The notes: generated by a model from the letters alone, not told the origin. A stretch of DNA of 64,000 nucleotides from Pseudoduganella albidiflava (GCF_004322755.1 NZ_CP036401.1:5952001-6016000); one strand, 5' to 3'. Positions 31,100 to 40,745 are shown, counted from the stretch's first letter. Translations and numbers: made by a program.

Positions 31100-31716
31100 C
31101 CACTCCCGACGATACCGCGGCATTGAACGAGCGTCACCGCGCGCGGATGGAACGCAAGAAAGCGATCATCGATGCGAAGATCGCCGCCGCCGACAAGCAA
31201 ATCGGCATCATCATCGTCAATACCGGCAATGGCAAGGGCAAGAGTTCGAGCGGCTTCGGCATGGCCATCCGCGCGCTCGGCCACGGCATGAAGGTCGGCA
31301 TCGTGCAATTCATCAAGGGCGCGATGGCCACGGGCGAAGAACAGTTCCTGCGCCGCTTCCCCGAGGAAGTGAGCTTCCATGCGATGGGCGAAGGCTACAC
31401 GTGGGAAACCCAGAACCGCGAACGCGACATCGCCAAGGCCGCCGAGGCATGGGAGCAGGCGAAGCGCTTCCTCGCCGACCCGGCGATCGGCATGGTGGTG
31501 CTCGACGAATTGAATATCGCGCTGAAGTACCGCTACCTGGATGTGGAAAACGTGATCGCCGACATGCTGGAGCGCCCGTCGATGCAGCACGTGGTCATCA
31601 CCGGCCGCGGCGCGCCGCCCGAGCTGATCGAGATCGCCGACACCGTCACGGAAATGAACGTAGTCAAGCACGCGTTCAAGGCCGGCATCGCGGCCCAGGC
31701 CGGAACGGAGTGGTGA
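31096..31716 (+). CDS. cobO: Corrinoid adenosyltransferase CobO/BtuR
   Basis: 206 aa. The unusual P-loop NTGNGKGKSSS (42-52), VGIVQFIKGA, and VVLDELNIAL are characteristic of CobA/CobO enzymes, which attach the 5'-deoxyadenosyl group to cob(I)alamin or cobyrinic acid a,c-diamide. Translationally coupled on both sides (ATGA with btuD, TGATG with cobB). Confidence 0.94.
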   Translation: MTTPDDTAALNERHRARMERKKAIIDAKIAAADKQIGIIIVNTGNGKGKSSSGFGMAIRALGHGMKVGIVQFIKGAMATGEEQFLRRFPEEVSFHAMGEGYTWETQNRERDIAKAAEAWEQAKRFLADPAIGMVVLDELNIALKYRYLDVENVIADMLERPSMQHVVITGRGAPPELIEIADTVTEMNVVKHAFKAGIAAQAGTEW

Positions 31717-33005
31717 TGGGCGCCCGCGCGGTACTGATCGCCGCCGTGGCATCCGGCCAGGGCAAGACGACGGTGACCGCGGCCCTGGCCCGCAAGCTGG
31801 TGCGGGCCGGCCGCCGCGTGCGCGTCTTCAAGTGCGGCCCGGATTTCATCGACCCGATGGTGCTGGGCCGCGCCAGCGGCGGGCCGGTCGAATCGCTGGA
31901 CCTGTGGATGGTCGGCCGTGAACGCTGCCATCGGCTGCTGGCGCAGGCGGCAATGGAAGTGGACGATATCCTGATCGAAGGCGTAATGGGCCTGTATGAC
32001 GGCACGCCGTCGGCGGCCGACCTGGCGCGCGAGTTCGGCGTGCCCGTGCTGGCCGTGATCGATGCGGGTGCGATGGCGCAGACCGCCGGCGCGCTGGTGC
32101 ACGGCTTGCGCGACTACGGGCCCGTGGCGATGGCCGGCGTGATCGCCAACCGCGTCGGCAGCGCGGGCCACGCCGCGATGGTGAAAACCTCCCTGCGCGA
32201 CATTCCGCTGTTTGCCACCCTGCCCAAGCAGGGCCGCTCGCTGCCGGAGCGGCACCTGGGCCTGGTGCTGCCGGACGAAGTGGATGAAGTGGACGCGATC
32301 CTCGACGAACTGGCCGACCAGCTGGTGTTCGACGAAGCCGCATGGAACGCACTGCCCCCCGTGCACTTCGACGCGCCCGCGCCCGAGGGGCCGGTACCGG
32401 CCACGCTGGCCGGCAAGACCGTGGCCATCGCGCGCGATGCGGCGTTCGTGTTCGTGTACGCGGCCAATCTGGAAGTGATACGCCGGCTCGGCGCCGACAT
32501 CGTGTATTTCTCGCCGCTGGCCGACGAACCGGTACCGCAAGCGGCCGATGCCGTGTACCTGCCGGGCGGCTATCCGGAGCTGCATGCGCCGCGCCTGGCC
32601 GAAGCAGGCATCTGGCGCGCCTCGATCCGCGCTGCCCATGCGGACGGCAAGCCGATCCTGGCGGAATGCGGCGGCATGATGGTGCTGGCGGATACGCTGG
32701 ACGACGGCGCTGGTGCGTGGCCAATGGCCGGCCTGCTGCCGGGCCACGTGGTCGTGCAGAAACGGCTGGCCGGCCTCGGCCCGCAAGCCATGCCGACACC
32801 GCAAGGCACGCTGCGCGGCCATACATTCCACTACTCGCGGCTGGAGTCGGCGGCGCCCGTGATGGAATACACGAGCAAGAACCCGTCCGGCGCGCGGGGC
32901 GAAGCGGTCTACCGTATCGGTTCGCTGACGGCGTCGTATTTCCACGGCTACTTCCCGTCGAATCCGGAAGCGGCGGCGGCCCTGCTGTCGAGGGCCGTGC
33001 CGTGA
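31716..33005 (+). CDS. cobB: Cobyrinate a,c-diamide synthase
   Basis: 429 aa. N-terminal dethiobiotin-synthetase-like ATPase with P-loop ASGQGKTT (12-19), and C-terminal class I glutamine amidotransferase with nucleophile Cys318 in LAECGGMMVLA plus the closing HGYFPSNP. It amidates cobyrinate carboxylates a and c. Start codon overlaps the cobO stop (TGATG). No corrin-ring synthesis genes accompany it here. Confidence 0.93.
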   Translation: MGARAVLIAAVASGQGKTTVTAALARKLVRAGRRVRVFKCGPDFIDPMVLGRASGGPVESLDLWMVGRERCHRLLAQAAMEVDDILIEGVMGLYDGTPSAADLAREFGVPVLAVIDAGAMAQTAGALVHGLRDYGPVAMAGVIANRVGSAGHAAMVKTSLRDIPLFATLPKQGRSLPERHLGLVLPDEVDEVDAILDELADQLVFDEAAWNALPPVHFDAPAPEGPVPATLAGKTVAIARDAAFVFVYAANLEVIRRLGADIVYFSPLADEPVPQAADAVYLPGGYPELHAPRLAEAGIWRASIRAAHADGKPILAECGGMMVLADTLDDGAGAWPMAGLLPGHVVVQKRLAGLGPQAMPTPQGTLRGHTFHYSRLESAAPVMEYTSKNPSGARGEAVYRIGSLTASYFHGYFPSNPEAAAALLSRAVP

Positions 33006-33559
33006 GCCGCACACTGGTACTGGGTGGCGCACGCTCCGGCAAGAGCGCGCATGCCGAACGGCTTGCCGCGCAGTCGGGCAAGGACATCGTCTACGTTGCC
33101 ACGGCCAGCGCCGGCGATGCCGAGATGGCGCGGCGGATCGCGGCACACCGCGCGGACCGGCCGGCGCACTGGGCCACGGTCGAGGAGCCGCTCGCACTGG
33201 CGGCGACACTGGAACAGTGGCGTGCGCCGCACCGGCTGGTGCTGGTCGACTGCCTGACGCTGTGGCTCACCAACCTGCTGTTCGCCGACGCTACCGACTA
33301 TCCCGAGGTCGGCGCGATCGCCTTGCCGCGGCGCTTCCACGACGAACGCGCCGCCCTGCTGGCGCAGCTGGACAGCGGCGCTGGCGATGTGGTCTTCGTG
33401 TCGAACGAAGTGGGCATGGGTATCGTGCCGTTCGGTGCCGTCACGCGCGCCTTCGCCGACGAAGCGGGCCGGCTGAACCAGGCGATCGCGGCGGCTTCCG
33501 ACAACGTCGTCTTCGTCGCCGCCGGCCTGCCGCTGGTGCTGAAGGGTGCCGCATGCTGA
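33002..33559 (+). CDS. cobU: Adenosylcobinamide kinase / guanylyltransferase
   Basis: 185 aa bifunctional enzyme. P-loop GGARSGKS (8-15), RRIAAHRADRP with the likely GMP-accepting His49, and VLVDCLTLWLTNLL. It starts with GTG, which overlaps the cobB stop (GTGA), so translation is coupled. It phosphorylates and then guanylylates cobinamide ahead of CobS. Confidence 0.92.
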   Translation: MSRTLVLGGARSGKSAHAERLAAQSGKDIVYVATASAGDAEMARRIAAHRADRPAHWATVEEPLALAATLEQWRAPHRLVLVDCLTLWLTNLLFADATDYPEVGAIALPRRFHDERAALLAQLDSGAGDVVFVSNEVGMGIVPFGAVTRAFADEAGRLNQAIAAASDNVVFVAAGLPLVLKGAAC

Positions 33560-34506
33560 GCGGGCTGTCGTGGCCGGCGGTTGCCTTGCTGCTGGCGGCC
33601 GGCGTGGCGCTCGACCTGCTGCTGGGCGAGGCGCGGCGCTTTCATCCACTGGTCGGTTTCGGCAATGTCGCCAGCGCGCTCGAACGCCGCCTGAACAACG
33701 GTGGCGGACGTTTGCTGCGTGGCGCGGCTGGCTGGATACTGGCCGTGCTGCCGCTGACGGCACTGGCCATGTGGCTGTGTGGCGTAGCGGGAGTGCTGGC
33801 CCACGCGGCCTTGCTGTACTTCTGCATCGGCTTGCGCAGCCTGCGCGACCATAACCTGCCGATCGCCAATGCCCTCTGCCGCGGCGACTTGCCGGCGGCA
33901 CGCGAACTGACGGGCCGCATCGTCAGCCGCGACACCGTCGACGCGAACGAAGCGGACCTGGCCAAGGCCAGCGCCGAGTCGCTGCTGGAGAACGGCAACG
34001 ATGCCGTGTTCGGCACCCTGTTCTGGTTTGCCGTTGCCGGTGGTCCCGGCGCGCTGCTGTTCCGCCTGGCGAACACGCTCGATGCGATGTGGGGTTACCG
34101 GAATGCGCGCTTCCTGTATTTCGGCCGTGTCGCGGCGCGGATCGACGACGCGCTGAACTACATCCCGGCACGGCTGACCGCCCTCTCGTATGTGCTGCTT
34201 GCGCCGGGTGCTGCGGGCAGGCGCATGGCATGGCGTTGCTGGCGCGAGCAGGCGCCGGCGTGGAGCAGCCCGAACGCGGGGCCGGTGATGTCCAGCGGTG
34301 CCGGGGCCCTCGGCCTGGCATTGGGTGGCGCGGCGCGCTATGACGGCGAAATCGAGCAGCGCCCGCCGCTGGGCCGGGGCATGCCGGCGACCGCCGCCGA
34401 CATCGAGCGTGCGTGGCGCCTCGTCTGGCGCACCACGCTGCTGTGGCTCGCAGTCTCGTGGCTTGGTGCAGCGACCGTGATGGCACTGGGGGTGCGGCAT
34501 GCCTGA
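33553..34506 (+). CDS. cbiB: Adenosylcobinamide-phosphate synthase CbiB/CobD
   Basis: 317 aa inner-membrane protein with several hydrophobic segments and the family motifs DLLLGEARRFHPLVGFG, GRIVSRDTVDANEADLAKASAESLLENGNDAVFGTLFW (shown here as landmarks near residues 119-155) and MWGYRNARFLYFGRVAARIDD. It attaches the aminopropanol(-phosphate) arm to cobyrate. Overlaps the cobU end by seven bases and the next gene by eight. Confidence 0.92.
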   Translation: MLSGLSWPAVALLLAAGVALDLLLGEARRFHPLVGFGNVASALERRLNNGGGRLLRGAAGWILAVLPLTALAMWLCGVAGVLAHAALLYFCIGLRSLRDHNLPIANALCRGDLPAARELTGRIVSRDTVDANEADLAKASAESLLENGNDAVFGTLFWFAVAGGPGALLFRLANTLDAMWGYRNARFLYFGRVAARIDDALNYIPARLTALSYVLLAPGAAGRRMAWRCWREQAPAWSSPNAGPVMSSGAGALGLALGGAARYDGEIEQRPPLGRGMPATAADIERAWRLVWRTTLLWLAVSWLGAATVMALGVRHA

Positions 34507-35482
34507 ACACGGTGGCAACCTGCGCGACGCAAGCCGGCTGTACGGCCACGCCGACTGGCTGGACCTGTCGGCCGGCCTGAACCCGCACTGGTATCCGGTG
34601 CCGGACTTGCCGGGCAATGCGTGGCATCGCCTGCCCGAGCGGGACGAGGCGCTGGTGGCGGCCGCCTGCCGCTACTACGGCGCGCCACGCATGCTGGCGG
34701 TGGCCGGCACCCAGGCGGCCATCCAGGCGTTGCCGCGGCTGCGTGCACCCTCACGCATCGCCGTCTCGGCGCCGTCGTATGCGGAGCACGCGCATCACTG
34801 GTCGCGCCATGGCCATACCGCCCGGCTGGTCCCCTACCCCGAACTCGGCGACGCGGTCGAGCACAGCGACGTGGTCGTCGTCTGCAATCCCAACAATCCC
34901 ACCGGCGCGACAGTGCCGAGGGACGACCTGCTGCGCTGGGCGGACACGCTCGCGGCACGCGGCGGCTGGCTCGTCGTGGACGAAGCCTTCGCCGATACGG
35001 ACAATACGCACAGCGTGGCCGACCAGGCGGAGCGCCCCGGGCTGATCGTGCTGCGCTCGCTCGGCAAGTTCTTCGGCCTGGCCGGCGTGCGGCTCGGCTT
35101 CGTCGCCGCGCATGCCGGCCTGCTGGCCGCGCTCGACGAGGAACTGGGACCATGGCAAGTCAGTGGTCCCGCGCAGTTTATCGGCAAGGCCGCGCTGCTG
35201 GATGACGCCTGGCACCGGCACACGCGCAAGGCGCTGGATGAAGCGGGCCGCCGCCTCGACGCGCTGCTGGCGGCGCACGGCATTGCTTCATCCGGTTCGA
35301 GCCTGTTCCGCTGGTGGCCGGAAGCCATGCCGGAAGCATTTCATGAACACATGGCGCGGCGCGGCATCTGGGTGCGGCTGTTCCGTGACGGACCACGCGG
35401 AATCCGCCTCGGCCTGCCGCCCGACGAAGCGGCTTGGACGCGCCTTGCCGACGCGCTGAAACAATGGAAGGAAATTCAATGA
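34499..35482 (+). CDS. cobD: L-threonine-O-3-phosphate decarboxylase
   Basis: 327 aa PLP-dependent class I/II aminotransferase-fold enzyme making (R)-1-amino-2-propanol phosphate for CbiB. It opens with HGGNLRDASRLYG and has CNPNNPTGA, the PLP Lys190 in LRSLGKFFGLAGVRLG, and a conserved Arg near the C-terminus. Named cobD in Salmonella usage and cobC in Pseudomonas usage. It overlaps cbiB by eight bases and btuF by four. Confidence 0.9.
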   Translation: MPEHGGNLRDASRLYGHADWLDLSAGLNPHWYPVPDLPGNAWHRLPERDEALVAAACRYYGAPRMLAVAGTQAAIQALPRLRAPSRIAVSAPSYAEHAHHWSRHGHTARLVPYPELGDAVEHSDVVVVCNPNNPTGATVPRDDLLRWADTLAARGGWLVVDEAFADTDNTHSVADQAERPGLIVLRSLGKFFGLAGVRLGFVAAHAGLLAALDEELGPWQVSGPAQFIGKAALLDDAWHRHTRKALDEAGRRLDALLAAHGIASSGSSLFRWWPEAMPEAFHEHMARRGIWVRLFRDGPRGIRLGLPPDEAAWTRLADALKQWKEIQ

Positions 35483-36351
35483 AGCACCTGGTACTGCTGC
35501 CCGCCCTGCTGGCGGTCCTGTCCGCGCACGCCGCGGTCTCCGTGCGGGACGACGACGGCAAGATGGTCACGCTGGCGAAGCCCGCCGAGCGCGTGATCTC
35601 GATGGCGCCCCATGTCACCGAATTGCTGTTCGCGGCCGGTGCCGGCAGCAAGATCGTTGGGGCGGTCGACTACAGCGACTACCCGGAAGCGGCCAAGGCG
35701 ATACCCCGCGTCGGCAGCAACCGCGAGGTGGACCTGGAGCGGGTGCTGGCCCTGAAGCCGGACCTGATCGTGGTCTGGCGCCATGGCAGCTCGGAGCGCC
35801 AGGTTGAACTGCTGCGCAAGCTCGGCATCCCGCTGTTCCACAGCGAACCGGCAAGGCTGGACAGGATTCCCGACAACGTCGTTGCGATGGGCAAGCTGGC
35901 CGGCACCGAACAGGCGGCGCAAGCGGCGGCCGCGGACTTGCGCAAGCGCCTGGCCACCGTGCGCACGAAGTATGCGGGCCGCCCGCCGGTACGGGTGTTC
36001 TACCAGGTATGGGACAAGCCGCTGTACACGCTCAATGGCGCGCACATCGTCAGCGATGCGCTGCGCCTGTGCGGCGGCGAAAACATCTTTGCCTCGCAAA
36101 AGGTGACGGCTCCCGTGGTCAGCATCGAAGCGGTGCTGAAGGAAGATCCAGAGGCCGTGTTCAGCACGGCCGAGAAGGAACAGGGCGGCGCGGCCATGTG
36201 GCGGCAATATCCGAACCTGCTCGCCACGAAGAATGACAACCTGTTCACCATCGACGGCCACCTGGTGAATCGCGCCGGACCACGCATGGTCCAGGGTGCC
36301 GAGATGCTGTGCGAAAAGCTCGATATCGCGCGCCAGCACCGGAAGCGCTGA
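35479..36351 (+). CDS. btuF: Periplasmic cobalamin-binding protein
   Basis: 290 aa with a signal peptide ([18 protein letters not shown], cleavage near residue 18-19) and the two-lobe, single-helix-linked fold of class III binding proteins: [24 protein letters not shown] and LKPDLIVVW in lobe one, [12 protein letters not shown] and DPEAVF in lobe two. It would deliver B12 to btuCD encoded a few genes upstream. Start codon overlaps the cobD stop (ATGA). Confidence 0.9.
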   Translation: MKHLVLLPALLAVLSAHAAVSVRDDDGKMVTLAKPAERVISMAPHVTELLFAAGAGSKIVGAVDYSDYPEAAKAIPRVGSNREVDLERVLALKPDLIVVWRHGSSERQVELLRKLGIPLFHSEPARLDRIPDNVVAMGKLAGTEQAAQAAAADLRKRLATVRTKYAGRPPVRVFYQVWDKPLYTLNGAHIVSDALRLCGGENIFASQKVTAPVVSIEAVLKEDPEAVFSTAEKEQGGAAMWRQYPNLLATKNDNLFTIDGHLVNRAGPRMVQGAEMLCEKLDIARQHRKR

Positions 36352-36352
36352 C

Positions 36353-37795
36353 ATGCGATTTCCCTACAAGACGCTGATGGTGCAAGGCACCACGTCCGAC
36401 GCCGGCAAGAGCACGGTGGTGGCGGCACTGTGCCGGCTGCTCAGGCGCCATGGCGTGTCGGTGGCGCCGTTCAAGCCGCAGAACATGGCGCTGAACAGCG
36501 CGGTCACCAGCGATGGCGGTGAGATCGGCCGCGCGCAGGCACTGCAGGCGCAGGCGGCGGGCATCGCTCCGCACACCGACATGAACCCCGTGCTGCTGAA
36601 GCCATCGTCCGACATCGGCGCCCAGGTGATCATCCATGGCAAGGTGCGCGCCGAGATGAATGCGCGCGACTACCACCAGTACAAGACAGTGGCCATGGCC
36701 GCGGTGCTGGATTCACATGCGCGGCTGGCTGCGCAATACGACGCCGTCATCGTCGAGGGTGCCGGCAGTCCGGCGGAAATCAACCTGCGCGACCGGGACA
36801 TCGCCAACATGGGTTTCGCGGAAGCTGTCGATTGCCCGGTGGTGATCGTGGCCGACATCGACCGCGGCGGCGTGTTCGCGCACCTCGTGGGCACGCTCTC
36901 GTGCCTGTCGGAGAGCGAACGGGCACGCGTGATCGGCTTCGTCATCAACCGCTTCCGTGGCGACATCAAATTGCTGGAGCCGGGCCTCGACTGGCTCGAA
37001 GCGCAGACCGGCAAGCCGGTGCTGGCCGTGCTGCCTTACCTGCATGGCCTGTTCCTCGATGCGGAAGACGCGGTGCAGCCGGTGCAGGAACACAAGGGGG
37101 CGTTCCGTGTGGTGGTGCCCAGCCTGCCCCGCATGAGCAATCACACGGATTTCGACGCGCTGCGCGCCCATCCGGACGTAGACCTGCAATTCATCCGCGA
37201 GGGCCATGCGATCCCGCCGGCGGACCTGATCGTCCTCCCTGGCAGCAAGAACACGCGCGGCGACCTCGCCTGGCTGCGCGCGCAGGGGTGGCCGGAACGG
37301 ATCGCCCGCCACCTTCGCTACGGCGGCAAGGTCATCGGCATTTGTGGCGGCTTCCAGATGCTGGGACGGTCGGTACTGGATCCGCACGGCGTGGAAGGCG
37401 CGCCTGGCGACTCGGCCGGCCTCGGCCTGCTCGACATGACGACCGCGATGTCGCAGGAGAAGCGTTTGCAGCAGGTGGACGGCCATTGCCTGTTCGCCGA
37501 CGCCCCCGTCACCGGCTATGAAATCCACATGGGCGTCTCGAGCGGCGGCGCGCTTGCCCACCCGGCATTCGAGATCGATGGCCGTCCCGAGGGCGCCGTG
37601 TCGCCCGACGGGCAAGTGCTGGGCACTTACCTGCACGGGGTGTTCGATGCGCCGGGTGCCTGCGCCGCACTGCTGCACTGGGCGGGACTGCGCGGCGACC
37701 GGGGCGTCGACCTGGGCGCGCTGCGCGAAGCAAGCCTGGAACGGCTGGCCGACGCCACTGCTCCCTTGCTGGAGGCGCTGCTACCCCTGAAGTAG
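36353..37795 (+). CDS. cobQ: Cobyric acid synthase
   Basis: 480 aa. N-terminal ATPase domain ([46 protein letters not shown] region), C-terminal glutamine amidotransferase with nucleophile Cys in [12 protein letters not shown] and the closing GTYLHGVFD. It amidates carboxylates b, d, e and g to form adenosylcobyric acid. Begins one base after the btuF stop and is the last gene of the cluster; no clear terminator follows. Confidence 0.94.
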   Translation: MRFPYKTLMVQGTTSDAGKSTVVAALCRLLRRHGVSVAPFKPQNMALNSAVTSDGGEIGRAQALQAQAAGIAPHTDMNPVLLKPSSDIGAQVIIHGKVRAEMNARDYHQYKTVAMAAVLDSHARLAAQYDAVIVEGAGSPAEINLRDRDIANMGFAEAVDCPVVIVADIDRGGVFAHLVGTLSCLSESERARVIGFVINRFRGDIKLLEPGLDWLEAQTGKPVLAVLPYLHGLFLDAEDAVQPVQEHKGAFRVVVPSLPRMSNHTDFDALRAHPDVDLQFIREGHAIPPADLIVLPGSKNTRGDLAWLRAQGWPERIARHLRYGGKVIGICGGFQMLGRSVLDPHGVEGAPGDSAGLGLLDMTTAMSQEKRLQQVDGHCLFADAPVTGYEIHMGVSSGGALAHPAFEIDGRPEGAVSPDGQVLGTYLHGVFDAPGACAALLHWAGLRGDRGVDLGALREASLERLADATAPLLEALLPLK

Positions 37796-37860
37796 GGCCA
37801 CGGCGGCAACGCGCTTCGCGCTTTGCGGCTTTATGCAACAATCGCTGGACGACTCCTACT

Positions 37861-37901
37861 CAGCCAACCCTGCAGCCAACCCTGCAGCATTCCTGCAGCC
37901 G
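37861..37901. repeat. 12-bp tandem repeats ahead of the MFS gene
   Basis: CAGCCAACCCTG at 37861 and 37873, then CAGCATTCCTG and CAGCCG. The tract ends five bases before the start codon, covering where a ribosome site would be. Confidence 0.8.
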
Positions 37902-37905
37902 TTCA

Positions 37906-39363
37906 ATGTCCAGCACAGAAACCATCACCAAGCGTTACCTGCCATGGGTCGTCGCCTCGGCCCTCTTCATGGAGCAACTCGACTCCACGATCGTCAATAC
38001 CGCGATTCCCAGCATGGCGGCCAGCCTGATGGTGACGCCGCTGAGCCTCAAGGCCGTCGTCACCAGTTATATCCTCAGCCTCGCCGTGGCGATTCCCGTC
38101 AGCGGCTGGATGGCGGACCGCTACGGTACGCGGCGCGTGTTCATGACGGCGATCGCCATCTTCACGATCGCGTCGGTACTGTGCGGCCTTTCCGTGAATT
38201 CGCCGATGCTGGTGGCGGCGCGGCTGCTGCAAGGTTTCGGCGCGGCGATGATGATGCCGGTGGGCCGGCTGACCATCGTGCGCACCTTCCCCAAGGCGGA
38301 GTTGCTGACAGCGATGAACTTCGTGATCATCCCCGCGCTGATCGGACCCTTGCTGGGGCCAACAGTCGGCGGCCTGATCGTGCACTGGATGTCGTGGCGC
38401 GAAATCTTCTTCATCAACGTGCCGGTCGGCGTGGCGGCGATCTGGCTGGCCCACAAATACATGCCCGACTACCGCAGCGAAGAACAGCGCCCGCTCGACG
38501 TGATGGGGCTGATCCTGTTCGGCACCGGTGTCGCGCTGCTGTCATGGCTGCTGGAGATCTTCGGCGAGCACCGGCTCGACATTACGTCATGGGGCGTACT
38601 GTTCGTGATCTCGGTCTGCCTGCTGGCGGCATATGCATGGCACGCCATGCGCGAGGAATTTCCACTGCTGCGCCTCCAGCTGTTCAAGATCCGCACGTTC
38701 CGCGTATCGGTGCTGGGCGGGTTCTTCACCCGGCTCGGTGTCGGCGGCCTGCCCTTCCTGCTGCCGCTGCTGTACCAGCTGGGCCTCGGCTTGCCGGCAT
38801 GGCAATCGGGCCTGCTGATGATGCCGTCGGCCGCGGCGGCCATGTTCATGAAGTTCTTTTCCGCACGGCTGCTCGCCAGGTTCGGCTATCGGCAGGTGCT
38901 GATCGTGAATACGGCGCTGATCGGCGTGACGATCGCGATGTTCTCCTTCGTGCAGCTGGGCACGCCGATCTGGATGATCGTCACGCTGTCGCTCTGCCAG
39001 GGCTTCTTCAATTCGCTGCAGTTTTCCAGCATGAATACGATCGCATATGCGGATGTCGACCAGAAGGATTCCGGCATGGCCAGCACGATGGCCAGCTCGA
39101 TGCAGCAATTGTCGATGAGCTTCGGCCTGGCCTGCGGCTCGCTGATCACGGGGTGGTACCTGGGCGACATGCCGCAGACCGACCGGGTTGTTCTGACGAG
39201 CGCGCTGCACCACGCCTTCCTGACGCTGGCCGGGCTGACGATCCTCTCCGCCGGCATGTTCTGGACGCTGCGCAAGAACGATGGCGAGAGCATCAGCCGC
39301 GGTACCAAGGCCGCCGAGCCGGTCACCGTGGTTGCGGCGACGGAGCAATCGGCATCGCAGTGA
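37906..39363 (+). CDS. DHA2-type MFS multidrug exporter
   Basis: 485 aa, about 13-14 membrane helices. N-terminal FMEQLDSTIVNTAIPSMAASL is motif D1 of the 14-TM drug:H+ antiporter-2 family; GWMADRYGTRRVFMTA is motif A and LLQGFGAAMMMPVGRL motif B, followed by GPLLGPTVGGLIV (motif C). Substrate is not predictable, though organisation resembles the HsrA/MdtD group. The gene follows cobQ by 110 bases and is probably a separate unit. Confidence 0.88.
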   Translation: MSSTETITKRYLPWVVASALFMEQLDSTIVNTAIPSMAASLMVTPLSLKAVVTSYILSLAVAIPVSGWMADRYGTRRVFMTAIAIFTIASVLCGLSVNSPMLVAARLLQGFGAAMMMPVGRLTIVRTFPKAELLTAMNFVIIPALIGPLLGPTVGGLIVHWMSWREIFFINVPVGVAAIWLAHKYMPDYRSEEQRPLDVMGLILFGTGVALLSWLLEIFGEHRLDITSWGVLFVISVCLLAAYAWHAMREEFPLLRLQLFKIRTFRVSVLGGFFTRLGVGGLPFLLPLLYQLGLGLPAWQSGLLMMPSAAAAMFMKFFSARLLARFGYRQVLIVNTALIGVTIAMFSFVQLGTPIWMIVTLSLCQGFFNSLQFSSMNTIAYADVDQKDSGMASTMASSMQQLSMSFGLACGSLITGWYLGDMPQTDRVVLTSALHHAFLTLAGLTILSAGMFWTLRKNDGESISRGTKAAEPVTVVAATEQSASQ

Positions 39364-39428
39364 GCTTGTCGCCCCCAACGGGCGTGATGTGAATTATGAT
39401 GACGGAACGATAATCAAATGGGGATTCC

Positions 39429-40070
39429 ATGTACCGTCTTCACTGCTTCGGCCAGTCCGGAAACGCCTTCAAGGTTGCCTTCATGCTGCGGGCCCTGGAC
39501 GTGCCCTTCGATACCGTCTACGTGGACTTTTTCAAGGGCATCAGCACCGACCCGGCCTGGCGCGATGAACACAATGAGATGGGCGAAGTGCCTATCCTGG
39601 AAGACGGCCCCCTGCGGCTGACGCAATCCGGCGCGATCCTCACGCACCTGGCGAAAAAACACGGCCGTTTTGGCGGTGCCACGGAAAGCGAGCAGTTCGA
39701 AGTGCTGCGCTGGCTGCTGTTCGATAACCACAAATTCACCAGTTATTTCGCCACCTACCGGTTCATGAAGGCATTCGGCAAGGTTGAACCCGATCCTGTC
39801 GTGATGAAATTCCTGCTCGGCCGGATAGAAGGCGCATTCAATATCGTCGACAAGCACTTGTCCAGCCGCGAATTCATCGTGGGCGACAGCCCGACCATCG
39901 CGGACTTTTCCCTGAGCGGCTATCAGTTCTTCCCGCAAGACGAGAGCGGCATCGACATTGCCGGCCGCTGGCCCCACATCGGCGCCTGGGTCGAAAGGCT
40001 GAAAGCGATTCCTGGCTGGGCTTCCCCTTACGACGCCATGCCGGGCGAGCAGATGGCACCACGGTGGTAG
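39429..40070 (+). CDS. Glutathione S-transferase family protein
   Basis: 213 aa. N-terminal thioredoxin-fold domain (YRLHCFGQSGNAFKVAFMLRALD ends near residue 25; GEVPILEDGPLRLTQSGAILTHLA contains the cis-Pro and the SNAIL-like Ser) and an all-helical C-terminal domain (FIVGDSPTIADFSLSGY, the N-capping box). Substrate unknown. It faces the 5S-terminator array of rrnB; the long hairpin 22 bases downstream should end transcription from both sides. Confidence 0.88.
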   Translation: MYRLHCFGQSGNAFKVAFMLRALDVPFDTVYVDFFKGISTDPAWRDEHNEMGEVPILEDGPLRLTQSGAILTHLAKKHGRFGGATESEQFEVLRWLLFDNHKFTSYFATYRFMKAFGKVEPDPVVMKFLLGRIEGAFNIVDKHLSSREFIVGDSPTIADFSLSGYQFFPQDESGIDIAGRWPHIGAWVERLKAIPGWASPYDAMPGEQMAPRW

Positions 40071-40091
40071 CCGCCAATACGGCGCAGTAAT

Positions 40092-40154
40092 GAAAAAAGC
40101 CTCGAAATGCACTGAGCGCGCTCAAGATCGCGCTCAGTGCATTTCGGGCTTTTC
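40092..40154. terminator. Long bidirectional terminator T5
   Basis: About 24 paired bases (GAAATGCACTGAGCGCG with its complement) inside AAAAAAGCC/GGGCTTTT arms, flanked by A and T runs. Separates the GST gene from the outermost 5S remnant. Confidence 0.85.
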
Positions 40155-40167
40155 TCGGTATAACGAG

Positions 40168-40198
40168 TCTGACGATAACCTACTTTCACACTGGTTGC
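40168..40198 (-). pseudogene. 5S rRNA 3'-end fragment (about 31 bases)
   Basis: Matches the last 31 bases of 5S in the TCTGAC variant, then runs into the GC-rich element at 40203. Confidence 0.85.
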
Positions 40199-40290
40199 GG
40201 CAGCGACGTCGGGCAGTGCCCGGCGGAGCAATCGGCGCATTCGACAGCTTGAAACGAAGCTCAACTGCACGACAATCCATGAGTAGAAAT

Positions 40291-40352
40291 GAAAAAAGCC
40301 TCGAAAAGCCTGAGCGCGCTCAAGATCGCGCTCAGTGCATTTCGGGCTTTTC
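40291..40352 (-). terminator. Degenerate terminator T4
   Basis: Same layout as T5 but the left arm has lost pairing outside TGAGCGCG; the AAAAGCC/GGGCTTTT arms remain. Confidence 0.6.
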
Positions 40353-40365
40353 TCGGTATAACTAG

Positions 40366-40400
40366 TCTGACGATAACCTACTTTCACACTGGTTGCAGCA
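40366..40400 (-). pseudogene. 5S rRNA 3'-end fragment (35 bases)
   Basis: Matches the last 35 bases of 5S in the TCTGAC variant and breaks at GTTGCAGCA, next to the GC-rich element at 40401. Confidence 0.85.
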
Positions 40401-40489
40401 GCGACGTCGGGCAGTGCCCGGCGGAGCAATCGGCGCATTCGACAGCTTGAAACGAAGCTCAACTGCACGACAATCCATGAGTAGAAATG

Positions 40490-40522
40490 AAAAAAGCCCA
40501 CCAGATCACTGGTGGGCTTTTC
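40490..40522 (-). terminator. Intrinsic terminator T3
   Basis: AAAAGCCCACCA / TGGTGGGCTTTT, twelve pairs around a GATCAC loop, with a T run on the minus strand. Confidence 0.85.
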
Positions 40523-40535
40523 TCGGTATAACTAG

Positions 40536-40607
40536 TCTGACGATAACCTACTGTCACACTGGTTGCAGCACTATCATCGGCGCAAAGTCGTTTCACGGTC
40601 CTGTTCG
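40536..40607 (-). pseudogene. 5S rRNA 3'-half fragment (72 bases)
   Basis: Covers the 3' two thirds of 5S in the TCTGAC variant, with one substitution (CTGTCAC for CTTTCAC). It breaks after CCTGTTCG into a variant of the GC-rich element (40616-40639). Confidence 0.88.
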
Positions 40608-40699
40608 TGGAGCAAGGTCGGGCAGTGCCCGGCCGAGCAAAAAAACCCGGGACAGCGATCCAGGTCCGTAACGTACTACGGAAATGGCACATCCAAAGT

Positions 40700-40734
40700 A
40701 AAAAAACCCCGCCAGATCACTGGCAGGGTTTCTT
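40700..40734 (-). terminator. Intrinsic terminator T2
   Basis: Minus strand AAACCCTGCCA / TGGCGGGGTTT around GTGATC, then a seven-base T run. It follows the second 5S gene. Confidence 0.85.
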
Positions 40735-40745
40735 TGTATAACTAG

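Larger units (their letters stand above)
40091..40486. repeat. 198-bp tandem repeat in the rrnB trailer
   Basis: The unit terminator - 5S fragment - GC-rich element - spacer is repeated at about 198-base spacing. Bases 40203-40300 and 40401-40498 are identical over 98 bases; the hairpin part has diverged (T4 is a damaged copy of T5). Confidence 0.9.

Noticed and set aside
20700..40080. A genomic island or prophage between operons A and B
   Set aside because: Base composition and coding style match the rest of the window; no integrase, phage or att-like sequence is visible. The tRNA genes next to it are intact parts of rrn spacers.
40028..40501. A 157-codon minus-strand frame with internally repeated protein sequence
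   Set aside because: It is the translation of 5S remnants, terminators and the 198-base repeat, not a protein gene.
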